Assembly (NCBI RefSeq): GCF_000688475.1
Contig: NZ_JIAN01000007.1
Span: 248,001 to 312,000, forward strand
Origin: Cellulomonas sp. URHE0023
GTDB taxonomy: Bacteria > Actinomycetota > Actinomycetes > Actinomycetales > Cellulomonadaceae
Direction: 5' to 3'
Length of the DNA: 64,000 nucleotides
Shown: piece by piece, positions 17,060 to 27,770 of the stretch
Layout of the letters: each line of letters opens with the position of its first letter
Numbering within the stretch: the first letter of the stretch is position 1
Notes under the pieces: model-generated
Database searches by the model: none
The model's input: the letters and a program-made list of their open reading frames with translations, nothing else
Told to the model about the DNA's origin: nothing
Position numbers and translations under genes: made by a program

Positions 17060-19687
17060 ATGAGCCCTGAGTCCCCCCTGCGCATCACGGCCCCGCGACA
17101 CGTCCCGGACAAGGTCTCGCTCGACGGGGTCGAGGAGCGGTGGGACGGCGTGTGGACAGAGCAGGGTCTGCACACGTTCGACCGCACGGCCACGCGCGAG
17201 CAGGTGTTCTCGATCGACACCCCGCCGCCGACCGTCTCCGGCTCGCTGCACATCGGCCACGTGTTCTCCTACACGCACACCGACGTCGTCGCCCGGTTCC
17301 AGCGCATGCGGGGCCGCGAGGTGTTCTACCCGATGGGCTGGGACGACAACGGCCTGCCCACCGAGCGCCGCGTGCAGAACTACTACGGCGTGCGCTGCGA
17401 CCCGTCGCTGCAGTACGACCCGACGTTCGAGCCGCCGTTCGACGGTGACGTGCCCAAGGGCTCCCAGCAGGTCCCGGTGAGCCGCCGCAACTTCGTCGAG
17501 CTGTGCGAGAGGCTCACGGTCGACGACGAGCGCAAGTTCGAGGCCGTCTGGCGTCGCCTCGGCCTGTCGGTCGACTGGGGCATGACCTACCAGACCGTCT
17601 CGGCGGAGTCCCGCGCGGTGGCCCAGCAGGCGTTCCTGCGCAACCTGGCGCGGGGCGAGGCCTACCAGGCGGAAGCGCCGGGCCTGTGGGACGTCACGTT
17701 CCAGACGGCGGTCGCCCAGGCCGAGCTCGAGGCGCGCGACTACCCCGGCGCGTTCCACCGGGTCGCGTTCCATCCGTCGAGCGGAGCCGCTGACGGCCCC
17801 GTCTACATCGAGACCACGCGTCCGGAGCTGCTCCCGGCGTGCGTCGCCCTCATCGCCCACCCCGACGACGAGCGGTACCAGCACCTCTTCGGCACGACGG
17901 TGCGCTCCCCCTTGTTCGACGTCGAGCTGCCCGTGCTCGCGCACCCCGGCGCCGAGCCGGACAAGGGCGCCGGCATCGCGATGTGCTGCACGTTCGGTGA
18001 CCTCACCGACGTCCAGTGGTGGCGCGAGCTGCAGCTGCCCACGCGCTCGATCATGGGCCGCGACGGCCGCATCCTTCGGGACACCCCGGACTGGATCACG
18101 TCCGACGCGGGCCGCGCCACCTACGAGGAGCTCGCCGGCAAGACGACGTTCTCCGCGCGAGAGGCCGTCGTGTCCGGCCTGCGCACGTCCGGTGACCTGG
18201 ACGGCGAGCCGGTGAAGACGGAGCGCAAGGCGAACTTCTACGAGAAGGGCGACAAGCCTCTCGAGATCGTCACGAGCCGGCAGTGGTACATCCGCAACGG
18301 CGGTCGCGACGAGTCCCTGCGCGACGCGCTGCTCGCCCGTGGTGCCGAGCTCGGGTTCAACCCCGAGTTCATGCGCGTGCGCTACGAGAACTGGGTCGGC
18401 GGGCTGAACGGCGACTGGCTGGTCTCGCGACAGCGGTTCTTCGGCGTCCCGTTCCCGGTCTGGTACGCCCTCGACGCCGACGGCGAGCCCGTCTACGACA
18501 CCCCGCTGCTGCCGACCGAGGACCAGCTGCCGATCGACCCGTCGTCCGACGTGCCCGCGGGATACTCGGCCGACCAGCGCGGCGTTCCCGGTGGGTTCGT
18601 CGGTGACCCCGACATCATGGACACCTGGGCGACCAGCAGCCTGACCCCGCAGATCGTCGGTGGCTGGCGCACGGACCCCGACCTCTTCGCGCGCGTGTTC
18701 CCGATGGACCTGCGCCCCCAGGGCCAGGACATCATCCGCACGTGGCTGTTCTCGACGGTCGTCCGCAGCCACCTCGAGCACGGTTCGCTGCCCTGGTCGT
18801 CGGCTGCGATCAGCGGCTGGATCCTCGACCCCGACCGCAAGAAGATGTCGAAGTCGGTCGGGAACGTCGTCACCCCGCTCGGGCTGCTCGAGGAGCACGG
18901 TTCCGACGCGGTCAGGTACTGGGCGGCATCTGCTCGCCTCGGTACGGACGCCGCGTTCGAGGTCGGGCAGATGAAGATCGGCCGTCGCCTGGCGATCAAG
19001 GTGCTCAACGCCTCGAAGTTCGCCCTGTCGTTCGGCGGGTCCGACGAGCCGTTGTCGCTGGATCCTGCCGACGTGACGGTCGAGATCGACCGCGCGATGC
19101 TCGCCGGGCTCGCCGACGTCGTCGAGAAGGCCACCGCCGCCCTGGTCTCCTACGACCACACGCGGGCCCTCGAGCTCTCCGAGACCTTCTTCTGGACGTT
19201 CTGCGACGACTATCTCGAGCTGGTCAAGGACCGTGCGTACTCGGAGGGCGAGGGCGCGCAGTCAGCCCGGACCGCCCTGGCGATCGCGCTCGACACCATG
19301 CTCCGGCTGTTCGCGCCTGTGCTCCCGTTCGCGACCGAAGAGGTGTGGTCGTGGTGGCGCGAGGGTTCGGTGCACCGCGCCCCGTGGCCCGACGCCACTC
19401 CCCTGCGCTCGGCTTCTGGCTCCGCGGACGCGAGCGTCGTCGCTGCGGCCGGCTCCGCCCTGGCGGCGCTGCGCAAGGTCAAGTCCGAGGCCAAGGTCTC
19501 GATGCGCACCGAGGTCGCCGCCGTCACGCTCGCCGTGCCCGCAGCGATGCTGGCAGGCGTCACGGCCGCCCTCGACGACGTCCGGTCCGCGGGCCGCGTC
19601 ACGGGCAGCCTCGACGTCGTCGACGGCGATGCCGACGCCGTCGTCGCGTCGAACGCCGAGCTGGTCCCTCCGCAGCCCGTCGCCTGA
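17060..19687 (+). CDS. valS: valyl-tRNA synthetase
   Basis: 875 aa class I synthetase charging tRNA-Val. HIGH is at 64-67 (SGSLHIGHVFSY) and KMSKS at 595-599 (RKKMSKSVGN). The editing domain contains the TTRPELLPACVA stretch. The ATG at 17060 fits the family start; the frame is open further upstream but carries no conserved sequence. The 184-bp gap before it shows no T-box. A 19-bp hairpin follows the gene. The C-terminal coiled-coil arm of many ValRS is short here, as in other actinobacterial archaeal-like forms. Confidence 0.96.
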   Translation: MSPESPLRITAPRHVPDKVSLDGVEERWDGVWTEQGLHTFDRTATREQVFSIDTPPPTVSGSLHIGHVFSYTHTDVVARFQRMRGREVFYPMGWDDNGLPTERRVQNYYGVRCDPSLQYDPTFEPPFDGDVPKGSQQVPVSRRNFVELCERLTVDDERKFEAVWRRLGLSVDWGMTYQTVSAESRAVAQQAFLRNLARGEAYQAEAPGLWDVTFQTAVAQAELEARDYPGAFHRVAFHPSSGAADGPVYIETTRPELLPACVALIAHPDDERYQHLFGTTVRSPLFDVELPVLAHPGAEPDKGAGIAMCCTFGDLTDVQWWRELQLPTRSIMGRDGRILRDTPDWITSDAGRATYEELAGKTTFSAREAVVSGLRTSGDLDGEPVKTERKANFYEKGDKPLEIVTSRQWYIRNGGRDESLRDALLARGAELGFNPEFMRVRYENWVGGLNGDWLVSRQRFFGVPFPVWYALDADGEPVYDTPLLPTEDQLPIDPSSDVPAGYSADQRGVPGGFVGDPDIMDTWATSSLTPQIVGGWRTDPDLFARVFPMDLRPQGQDIIRTWLFSTVVRSHLEHGSLPWSSAAISGWILDPDRKKMSKSVGNVVTPLGLLEEHGSDAVRYWAASARLGTDAAFEVGQMKIGRRLAIKVLNASKFALSFGGSDEPLSLDPADVTVEIDRAMLAGLADVVEKATAALVSYDHTRALELSETFFWTFCDDYLELVKDRAYSEGEGAQSARTALAIALDTMLRLFAPVLPFATEEVWSWWREGSVHRAPWPDATPLRSASGSADASVVAAAGSALAALRKVKSEAKVSMRTEVAAVTLAVPAAMLAGVTAALDDVRSAGRVTGSLDVVDGDADAVVASNAELVPPQPVA

Positions 19688-19691
19688 CCGG

Positions 19692-19736
19692 CACCTCCGC
19701 ACAGATGGCCGCCGGTGGGCCATCTGTGCGGAGGTG
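19692..19736. terminator. bidirectional terminator hairpin after valS
   Basis: A perfect 19-bp stem (19692-19710 with 19718-19736) and a 7-nt loop lie 4 nt after the valS stop and 8 nt from the stop of the convergent Rv2629-type gene. It would serve both strands. There is no U-tract, as is common in actinobacteria. Confidence 0.85.
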
Positions 19737-19744
19737 ATGCCGGG

Positions 19745-20941
19745 CTAGAGGACCGAACGGAGCCGGCCCTGGTCGGCCGACTGGGTCGGCACGGACTCGC
19801 TCGGCGTGGAGCCGTCAGACCAGCGCAGGACCGCGCCGATGCCGTCGACCAGGTCCACCGACCCGTTCTCGGCGAACGTCAGGCCCGCGTCCTGGCCGAT
19901 CGCCGCTCGCACGAGCGCGACGTCGGCGGGAAGCTGTCGTGCGCCGTCCGCCACACCGATGGCTGCCAGGTCCCCCTGCGACGACGCCAGCTGCAGAGGC
20001 TCGTCGCCCACCCACAGCTGTCGCTCCGAGAGCCCCTGCGAGAGCGAGTCGACGTGCAGCACGAGCTCGGAGACCTGACCGCGGCGCAGCACCTCGATGA
20101 CGTCGTCCAACGCGGTCACCGCACCGCCACCACGGCCTTGGGCCTGCCGGAACCGGTCGAGGACGGCATCGCGACGGCGATGACGGAATGCCGTCAGGAC
20201 CTCGGCGACGCGCCCGTCGAACACGTCGTGGTTGGCACCCTCGCCGCGCGCTCCGCCGGGTACGTCCACGAGCGACTCGGTCACGTGCTGTGCCACGGCC
20301 TCGCGCACGAGCGCGACCGCCCGGACGTCCCCGGTGAGCAGCACCACGTCGGGGCTGCGCTCGGACACCCGCTTGTCGAGCAGGTGCGCCACCGCCTCGG
20401 CGTTGCGCTGCCACGAGTCCTCGGCACGCGTCTGGCTGCGCCGGTCGAGGCCTCCTTCGCGGGTCTTGTGCACGTCGTCGTGTCCGCCCTCGACGGTCTC
20501 GACCTCAGGACCCCCAGCCGTGCGCACGCTCCCGCCCGTGGCCCACGTGAGGTCCGCACCATTGCGGTCCACCGCAACCAGCAGGTAGCTGACGGTCTGG
20601 TCGGCCGCACGGATCACAGGGAGGAGGGCAGGGACCGGGCCGAACACGGCGTGTGCTTGGGCGGGCGGCTCAGCCAGCACCCGGTCGACGACCACCGAGT
20701 CGGCATCCGAGACGATCACGCGGCCGTGAGGACCCCGCACGCCCGTCGGGGTGGCGACCAGGTCACCGATCTCGTCGAGCACGGGTGCGGGTGCTCCGTC
20801 GCGCTCCAGCTGACGCCGGACGGCCTTCCACCGGTCGGCCGCCTCGGCCTCCCCGGCCGCGTCGGCGCGGGTCACGTCCAGGTACACGGTCGTGAACGGT
20901 GACGGGCGTCCGAGCAGCGGTTTGAGCCAGTGCAGGTTCAT
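19745..20941 (-). CDS. Rv2629/Balon-like ribosome hibernation factor (bacterial eRF1-family)
   Basis: 398 aa protein of the Rv2629/baeRF family, distant relatives of eukaryotic eRF1 and Pelota. The N-terminus (MNLHWLKPLLGRPSPFTTVYLDVTR) and the VVLLTGDVRAV middle segment match the actinobacterial type. The mycobacterial homologue is described as a Balon-type factor that enters the vacant A site with EF-Tu and protects idle ribosomes under stress. A peptidyl-tRNA hydrolase role, as for Vms1 relatives, is the alternative. It is a single gene, convergent with valS. Confidence 0.78.
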   Translation of the reverse strand: MNLHWLKPLLGRPSPFTTVYLDVTRADAAGEAEAADRWKAVRRQLERDGAPAPVLDEIGDLVATPTGVRGPHGRVIVSDADSVVVDRVLAEPPAQAHAVFGPVPALLPVIRAADQTVSYLLVAVDRNGADLTWATGGSVRTAGGPEVETVEGGHDDVHKTREGGLDRRSQTRAEDSWQRNAEAVAHLLDKRVSERSPDVVLLTGDVRAVALVREAVAQHVTESLVDVPGGARGEGANHDVFDGRVAEVLTAFRHRRRDAVLDRFRQAQGRGGGAVTALDDVIEVLRRGQVSELVLHVDSLSQGLSERQLWVGDEPLQLASSQGDLAAIGVADGARQLPADVALVRAAIGQDAGLTFAENGSVDLVDGIGAVLRWSDGSTPSESVPTQSADQGRLRSVL

Positions 20942-21082
20942 GGGCAGATCCTCCGGGATCGACGCTCCCCGGCGAGCGTTTCGGTTCCCCCCGTACGTAC
21001 CGCCGGAGCTGACCTTGCCTACCTTCCGCCACCTACGGGTCCAGCGCTACTCCGAACGAGGAACAGGTGCACCGGAACGGCC

Positions 21083-21397
21083 TCAGGATCGGGTCGCGTG
21101 GTCCTGCGCGATCTCCTCGTGGTGCCGGATGACCTCCTCGACGATGAACGCGAGGAACTTCTCGGCGAAGATCGGGTCGAGGTCGGCCTCGTGCGCCAGG
21201 TGCCGGAGCCGGGCGACCTGCTGCTCCTCACGGCCCGGGTCGGACGGAGGCATACCGCTGGTGGCCTTGAGCACGCCGACCTGCTGGGTCGCCTTGAAAC
21301 GCTCGGCGAGCAGGTAGACGAGCGCAGCGTCGATGTTGTCGATGCTGCCGCGCAGCCGCGCCAGGTCCGCAGGGATGGGGACAGGAAGGTCGCTCAC
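21083..21397 (-). CDS. chorismate mutase, AroQ type
   Basis: 104 aa all-helical protein. The segment LRGSIDNIDAALVYLLAERF followed by VGVLKATSGMPPSDPGREEQ matches the first two helices of type II chorismate mutases, with the catalytic Arg and Lys positions kept. It converts chorismate to prephenate for Phe and Tyr synthesis. The GTG at 21397 has AGGAT upstream. The small monofunctional form may need DAHP synthase for full activity, as in mycobacteria. It lies downstream of clpX on the same strand. Confidence 0.88.
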   Translation of the reverse strand: MSDLPVPIPADLARLRGSIDNIDAALVYLLAERFKATQQVGVLKATSGMPPSDPGREEQQVARLRHLAHEADLDPIFAEKFLAFIVEEVIRHHEEIAQDHATRS

Positions 21398-21428
21398 GAA
21401 CGCGATCCTAGGTCCCCGTGGGGGACGC

Positions 21429-22706
<1,278 letters not shown>

Positions 22707-22869
22707 GTCGATCCCCTTCCTCGTTTCGCAGCCGCCCGGCGGGCGATGCGTCATTGCTGCGCGACCCCGTGGGGCCGCGTTCCCCCATTGCACACCACAC
22801 CGGCCGCGATGTCAGCCGAACACACGGGGCGTGATGCTCCGGGTTGGGAAACTCCCCCGGATGGTCCGC

Positions 22870-22899
22870 GGACCGGGCCGCACGGGTGCGGCCCGGTCC
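22870..22899 (-). terminator. hairpin between clpP2 and clpX
   Basis: A perfect 13-bp GC stem (22870-22882 with 22887-22899) and a CGGG tetraloop lie 19 nt after the clpP2 stop. It probably ends or attenuates the clpP1-clpP2 transcript, making clpX at least partly separately transcribed. The rest of the gap to the clpX start shows no other clear element. Confidence 0.75.
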
Positions 22900-22918
22900 C
22901 GGACAGTGGTCCTACCTA

Positions 22919-23620
22919 CTACTTCGGCTGAACTGTCGTCGCGATGACACCTTTTCGGCTCTCGAGTACCTGGTCGACGATCCCGTACTCCTGCGCCTGC
23001 TGCGCCGTGAGGATCTTGTCGCGCTCGATGTCCTTGCGCACGAGCTCGATGTCACGCCCGGTGTGGTGGGCGATCGTGAGCTCGAGCCACTCGCGCATGC
23101 GGATCAGCTCGTTGGCGTGGATCTCGATGTCCGACGCCTGCGCGTACCCGCCGCCCTCCATCGCTGGCTGGTGGATCAGCACGCGCGCGTTCGGCAGGGC
23201 GAGACGCTTGCCGGGCGAGCCGGCCGCGAGCAGCACGGCAGCCGCCGAGGCGGCCTGGCCCAGGCAGACCGTCTGGATGTGCGGCTTGATGTACTGCATC
23301 GTGTCGTAGATCGCCGTGAGCGCGGTGAACGAGCCGCCCGGGGAGTTGATGTACAGGATGATGTCGCGGTCCGGGTCGGTGCTCTCCAGGACCAGGAGCT
23401 GGGCCATGACGTCGTCGGCCGACGCGTCGTCCACCTGCACGCCGAGGAAGATGATGCGGTCCTCGAACAGCTTGGTGTACGGGTCCTGACGCTTGAACCC
23501 GTAGGCGGTGCGCTCCTCGAACTGAGGAAGCACGTACCGCGCTGCGGGCGACGACGGCGCGAGCCCGCCGGGACCGGCAAGCATGCCCGCGCGGGCCATG
23601 AACTGGGATTCCATGCTCAC
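22919..23620 (-). CDS. clpP2: ATP-dependent Clp protease proteolytic subunit 2
   Basis: 233 aa from the GTG at 23620, which has GAGGAG 6 nt upstream; the ATG at 23614 is spaced too far. The Ser-His-Asp triad is visible in [22 protein letters not shown] and the ERDKILTA segment. It is the second subunit of the mixed ClpP1P2 barrel typical of Actinobacteria, which is essential in mycobacteria. It follows clpP1 by 46 nt. Confidence 0.94.
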   Translation of the reverse strand: MSMESQFMARAGMLAGPGGLAPSSPAARYVLPQFEERTAYGFKRQDPYTKLFEDRIIFLGVQVDDASADDVMAQLLVLESTDPDRDIILYINSPGGSFTALTAIYDTMQYIKPHIQTVCLGQAASAAAVLLAAGSPGKRLALPNARVLIHQPAMEGGGYAQASDIEIHANELIRMREWLELTIAHHTGRDIELVRKDIERDKILTAQQAQEYGIVDQVLESRKGVIATTVQPK

Positions 23621-23666
23621 GAGATTCTCCTCAAGATGGTGATGGCAGCGGCTCTGGAGGACCGGC

Positions 23667-24311
23667 TCAGTTGGTGCCGCCGCCACCCGCGACCGAGTTC
23701 GCCTGCTCGACCACGTGGTCGATGAAGCCGTACTCGAGCGCCTCGGGCGCGGTGAACCAGCGGTCGCGGTCGGCGTCGCTGTTGATCTGCTCGACGCTCT
23801 TGCCGGTCTGCGCGGCGGTCAGCTCGGCCAGCACCGTCTTCATGTGCAGGATCAGCTGGGCGTTGATGCGGACGTCGGTGGCCGTGCCGCCGATACCGCC
23901 GGAGGGCTGGTGCATCATCACGCGGGCGTGCGGCGTGGCGTAGCGCTTGCCCTGCGCACCGGACGAGAGCAGGAACTGGCCCATCGAGGCCGCCATGCCC
24001 ATCGCGATGGTCGCGACGTCAGGCTGGATGAACTGCATCGTGTCGTAGATCGCCATGCCCGCCGTGATCGAGCCTCCGGGCGAGTTGATGTACAGCCAGA
24101 TGTCCTTGTCGGGGTCCTCGGCCGCCAGCAGCAGCATCTGCGCGCAGATGGCGTTGGCGTTGTCGTCCCGGACCTCCGAGCCCAGCCAGATGATGCGCTC
24201 ACGCAGGAGCCGGTTGTAGATGGAGTCATTGAGGCCGAATGCCGGGGACTCAGCCCGGGCCAGCGTCGGCACGTACTCGTTCACGAAGGCTCCCTCGTCT
24301 GACGGTGACAT
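23667..24311 (-). CDS. clpP1: ATP-dependent Clp protease proteolytic subunit 1
   Basis: 214 aa from ATG 24311. A GTG at 24284 has a better ribosome site (GAGGGAG) and would give 205 aa starting [10 protein letters not shown], so the true start is open. Triad motifs are [19 protein letters not shown] and DRDRWFTA. It forms the heteromeric protease with ClpP2. A ClgR-like half-conserved site lies about 110 nt upstream. Trigger factor is encoded further upstream on the same strand, separated by a terminator. Confidence 0.94.
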   Translation of the reverse strand: MSPSDEGAFVNEYVPTLARAESPAFGLNDSIYNRLLRERIIWLGSEVRDDNANAICAQMLLLAAEDPDKDIWLYINSPGGSITAGMAIYDTMQFIQPDVATIAMGMAASMGQFLLSSGAQGKRYATPHARVMMHQPSGGIGGTATDVRINAQLILHMKTVLAELTAAQTGKSVEQINSDADRDRWFTAPEALEYGFIDHVVEQANSVAGGGGTN

Positions 24312-24417
24312 CTGTCCTGCCTCGCCGGCGGTCCGGGAAAGGGACCCGTCCCACCTGTGCGATGCAGTGACCCTAACGCGCAGCGAGACCCCTCCATGTC
24401 CCCGCCGCGGACGTTTT

Positions 24418-24428
24418 CGCTGACGGCA
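24418..24428. promoter_or_regulatory. possible ClgR-type box upstream of clpP1
   Basis: CGC-TGACG-GCA with a flanking TTTT stretch resembles the CGC-N5-GCG operator bound by ClgR, the actinobacterial activator of clp genes, with one mismatch. It lies between the tig terminator and clpP1. The match is short and may be chance in this GC-rich sequence. Confidence 0.25.
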
Positions 24429-24507
24429 GAGCCAGGCGCCCGAACGCGCGCGCTCGTCCCAGCGCAGGGGAACCGGCTCATGGCCCGCTCCGGGCGGCCC
24501 GCACGCG

Positions 24508-24546
24508 CGAGGGCCCCGCACCGACGAGCTCGGTGCGGGGCCCTCG
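24508..24546 (-). terminator. terminator hairpin after tig
   Basis: A perfect 17-bp stem (24508-24524 with 24530-24546) and a 5-nt loop lie 14 nt after the tig stop codon. It separates tig from the clpP1P2 unit. No U-run follows. Confidence 0.85.
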
Positions 24547-24560
24547 GGCAGGCGTGCTGA

Positions 24561-25958
24561 TCAGGCCTTGGCGTCCTCGGTGAACGCGGAGATGTCGCTG
24601 GCGGCGTCCGGCTCGGCCTCGGACTCGACGTCCGCGAGGACGGCGGTCTGCTGGGCGAGCTCCTCGGCTGCGTCTTCCTCGTCGGTGCCGATGAAGTCGC
24701 TCAGGTCCACCGCGTTACCCGCGGAGTCCTTGACCTCGACACGACGCAGGGCGACCGCGAGGGCCTTCGAGCGCGCGACCTCCGCGACCATGGTGCCGAT
24801 CTGGCCCTGCTGGTCGATGGTCTGGATGAACGTGTTCGGGTCCATGCCGTACTGACGCGACGCGCTCACGAGGTAGTCCAGCAGCTCGGGCTGGCTGACC
24901 TTGATCTCGAGGTTCTCCGCGAGGGTGTCCAGGAGGATCTGGTTGCGCAGCGCGGTCGTCGCCTGCTCGCCGACCTCGGTGCGGTGCTCGTCGTCCTCGA
25001 GGCGCCCCTCACCCTCGAGGTGACGGTGCACCTCGGCCTCGACGACGCCCTGCGGGACCGGGATCTCGGTACCCGCGAGCAGCTGCTCGAGCAGCAGGTC
25101 ACGAGCCTGGACGGCCTGGTTGGACACCTTCGTCTTCGACGCCTGCTCGCGCAGGTCCGCCGTCAGCTCCTCGAGCGTGTCGAACTCGCTCGCGAGCTGC
25201 GCGAAGTCATCGTCGGCCTCGGGCAGCTGGCGCTCCTTGACGGTGGTCGCCGTGACGGTCACCAGGGCGGTCTCGCCCTCGTGCTCGCCACCCGCGAGGC
25301 TCGTCTCGAACGTCGTGGTCTCGCCGGCGGACAGGCCGGTGAGCGCCTCGTCGAGACCCTCGAGCATGTTGCCCGAGCCGATCTCGTAGCTGACGCCGCT
25401 GACCTGGTCGACCTCCTCGTCGCCGATCTTGGCGACCAGGTCCAGGACGACGAAGTCGGTCGCGGCGGCCGGACGGTCGATGCCCACGAGCGTGCCGAAG
25501 CGCTCGCGCAGAGCGTCCAGGCGACCCGTGACGTCCTCGTCGGAGACCTCGACGTCGTCGACCGTGATCGCGATGCCGTCGAACGCGGGGACCGTGATCT
25601 CGGGGCGGACCTCGACCTCGGCGGTGAAGTGCAGCTCGCCCTCCTCGCCGGCGGGCAGGCCGGGGACCTGGGTGACCTCGACCTCGGGCTGACCCAGCGG
25701 GCGCAGCTTGTTCTCGCGGACAGCCTCGGCGTAGAAGCCGGAGAGGCCCTCGTTGATCGCGTGCTCGAGGACCGCGGGACGGCCGATGCGCTGGTCGATG
25801 ATGCGCGGCGGAACCTTGCCCTTGCGGAAACCCGGGACCACGACGTCCTGCGCGATGTGCTCGTAGGCGTGCGCGATGCTCGGCTTGAGCTCGTCGTACG
25901 TCACCTCGACGGTCAACTTGACCTTGGTCGGGTCCAGGGTCTCGACGGCGCTCTTCAC
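24561..25958 (-). CDS. tig: trigger factor, ribosome-associated chaperone/prolyl isomerase
   Basis: 465 aa. The ribosome-docking loop GFRKGKVPPRIIDQRIG is at about 44-60; an FKBP-type PPIase domain follows at about 150-235, then the helical SurA-like C-terminal domain. The tail is long, acidic and Ala/Glu-rich (about residues 415-465), common in actinobacterial trigger factors. GTG at 25958, after GGAG, matches the family start VKSAVET; a TTG 15 nt upstream is the alternative. Location beside clpP1P2X is the classic arrangement. Confidence 0.95.
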   Translation of the reverse strand: MKSAVETLDPTKVKLTVEVTYDELKPSIAHAYEHIAQDVVVPGFRKGKVPPRIIDQRIGRPAVLEHAINEGLSGFYAEAVRENKLRPLGQPEVEVTQVPGLPAGEEGELHFTAEVEVRPEITVPAFDGIAITVDDVEVSDEDVTGRLDALRERFGTLVGIDRPAAATDFVVLDLVAKIGDEEVDQVSGVSYEIGSGNMLEGLDEALTGLSAGETTTFETSLAGGEHEGETALVTVTATTVKERQLPEADDDFAQLASEFDTLEELTADLREQASKTKVSNQAVQARDLLLEQLLAGTEIPVPQGVVEAEVHRHLEGEGRLEDDEHRTEVGEQATTALRNQILLDTLAENLEIKVSQPELLDYLVSASRQYGMDPNTFIQTIDQQGQIGTMVAEVARSKALAVALRRVEVKDSAGNAVDLSDFIGTDEEDAAEELAQQTAVLADVESEAEPDAASDISAFTEDAKA

Positions 25959-26081
25959 TTCGATGGTCTCCAACTGATCGGGTCCGGCGCCGGTGACTCC
26001 GGCGATCTCCGTGGTTCTGCGTTGATGCAGGCCGCGCGCAGGCCCTACCGAGGGCGCGCGCTGGCGACCCTCAATCTTACG

Positions 26082-27374
26082 TCACGGCACGGGGTGGCCC
26101 AAAGCCAGCTCCTCGACCACGGCGGTAGTCCGCGCGAGGCCGTCGTGACGTGCGTACTCGTCCGCCAGCTCGGCGGCCCGGCGGCGGTACGAGGGGTCGC
26201 CGAGAACCGTGAGCACGCCCGCGCGAACTGCGCCGGGCGACGTCGCGTCGCTGCCGTGGCGCGCCTTGAGGACCACGCCGACGCCGGACCTCTCGACGCG
26301 TGCACCCACCTCGGCCCTGTCCTCCGTCCGCCCGGCGACGACCACCGGCACCCCTGCGGCGAGCGCCTGCTGGACACCTCCGAACGCGCCGTCGGTGACC
26401 AGGACGTCGACCATCGGCAGCAGCCGGTCGAACGGCATGAACCGCTCCGCACGCATGTTGTCGGGCATCGCCGCCGACGGGGGCGCGGTCGCGACGACGA
26501 GGACGTCCTCGAACTGCAGGCCTTCGGCCGCCGGCCAGACGAGTCTCTGGGCGTCCGTCGCAACGGCGCCCTGGGTGACCAGGACCACCGGCCGGGCGAG
26601 ACGACGGGCCGCGACGACGTCGCCCCACCACGCAGGCGCGTCGACGTGGCGGACCTCCGCGGGCAGAAGCGGACCCACCAGCTCCGCGTTCTCGGGGAGG
26701 TCGCCTCGCGGATGCTCGAAGGACGGCACCGAGGCGTGCAGCACCTTGGTCGCGAACGTCTGGGCCCAGTCGAGGAAGAGCCCTGCAGGAACCTCCAGAC
26801 CCGCGTCCCGCACCTGGCCCTGCGCCGCGTGCTGCGCCTTGCGAAGGATCACGTTCCGCACGAGGGCCGCGAGCGCGAGGCGCAGCGCACGCCGGACGCG
26901 ACCCGCCGTCGGGTGCGGGCCCTGCCCGAACGGGACCAGGTCCCGGTGGGAGCGCGCGAACGGGCTCACCGTGAAGAGCACGGACGGGGTGTCGTGCACC
27001 CGGGCGGCGATCGCGCCGGCGATGAACGCGTCGTCCATCACGATGACGTCTGGCGGCTCGGCCGCGATGATCCCCTCGATGTCCTTCAGGTACCCGGGTA
27101 CCTGGTCCACCACCAGGTTCAGGACCTCCCACCGGAGCCGCCGGATGCCCCGCCTCGGCGCGCTGCGGTCAGCCGTCCGCGCCCCGGTGCCCTCGACGTC
27201 GCGACCGTCCACCATCGGCGCCGCCTGGGCACCGAGCTCCGAGATGGACCCTGCGAACGCACGGCCCGTATAGACGACGACCTCGTGCCCACCCTCGACG
27301 AGCGCGCGGGTCAGCGGGAGCGCGGGCCGCACGCGGCCCGCGACAGGGGTGAGCGCGATCAGGATCCTGCTCAT
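26082..27374 (-). CDS. GT1-family (UGT/MGT-like) glycosyltransferase
   Basis: 430 aa GT-B fold enzyme. The N-terminal LIALTPVAGRVRPALPLTRAL segment and the C-terminal donor-site motif VDVLVTDGAFGGVQQALAAGVPVVV match macrolide/UDP glycosyltransferases, although the usual HGG of the donor loop reads DGAFGG here. ATG 27374 follows GGGAGA. Acceptor unknown: a secondary metabolite, a lipid or a xenobiotic are all possible. It stands alone, divergent from a small membrane-protein gene. Confidence 0.85.
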   Translation of the reverse strand: MSRILIALTPVAGRVRPALPLTRALVEGGHEVVVYTGRAFAGSISELGAQAAPMVDGRDVEGTGARTADRSAPRRGIRRLRWEVLNLVVDQVPGYLKDIEGIIAAEPPDVIVMDDAFIAGAIAARVHDTPSVLFTVSPFARSHRDLVPFGQGPHPTAGRVRRALRLALAALVRNVILRKAQHAAQGQVRDAGLEVPAGLFLDWAQTFATKVLHASVPSFEHPRGDLPENAELVGPLLPAEVRHVDAPAWWGDVVAARRLARPVVLVTQGAVATDAQRLVWPAAEGLQFEDVLVVATAPPSAAMPDNMRAERFMPFDRLLPMVDVLVTDGAFGGVQQALAAGVPVVVAGRTEDRAEVGARVERSGVGVVLKARHGSDATSPGAVRAGVLTVLGDPSYRRRAAELADEYARHDGLARTTAVVEELALGHPVP

Positions 27375-27588
27375 CGTCGGGTCTCCCGTGGGGGTCAGCA
27401 ACGTACCCACGTGAGGGGAGCCTGTCGCACCTGGTGATACGCAGGCACCACATTTCCGCGCACCCGGTCGCGCCACGCCCACGCGCTTCACCCACGGCGA
27501 TTGGTCCGATTAGTACGCTTCCGACGCCCTTGACGTGCCGGAACGCCGGGACGCCGCTGCCCGGATGACCACACCGAAGGACGTCTCT

Positions 27589-27756
27589 ATGCCGCCGAAG
27601 CTCCGGACCGCGCTGATCTGGGCGACGGCGGTCTTCCTCGTGTACGCCGTCGTCACGAGCCCTGACCGTTCCGCCGACGTCGTCCGAGCACTGTGGGACG
27701 TGGTCACGGACGCGTTCGCGAGCTTCGCGATGTTCTTCCAGAACCTCACCTCATGA
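27589..27756 (+). CDS. small single-span membrane protein
   Basis: 55 aa from ATG 27589, which has AAGGA seven nt upstream. One hydrophobic helix (ALIWATAVFLVYAVVTS) is followed by an amphipathic C-terminal half with FASFAMFF. Two upstream in-frame ATGs have weaker ribosome sites. It precedes the PH-domain gene by 14 nt and the two look like an operon. No family recognised. Confidence 0.65.
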   Translation: MPPKLRTALIWATAVFLVYAVVTSPDRSADVVRALWDVVTDAFASFAMFFQNLTS

Positions 27757-27770
27757 CGGGCGTCTGACCC

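Noticed and set aside
16979-19159. Long open frame (726 codons) antisense to valS
   Set aside because: Shadow of a highly conserved gene; His/Arg/Val-rich, no family features.
24984-27437. 817-codon open frame antisense to tig and the glycosyltransferase
   Set aside because: Spans two genuine genes and their gap, low-complexity Arg/Asp/Leu content, no ribosome site.
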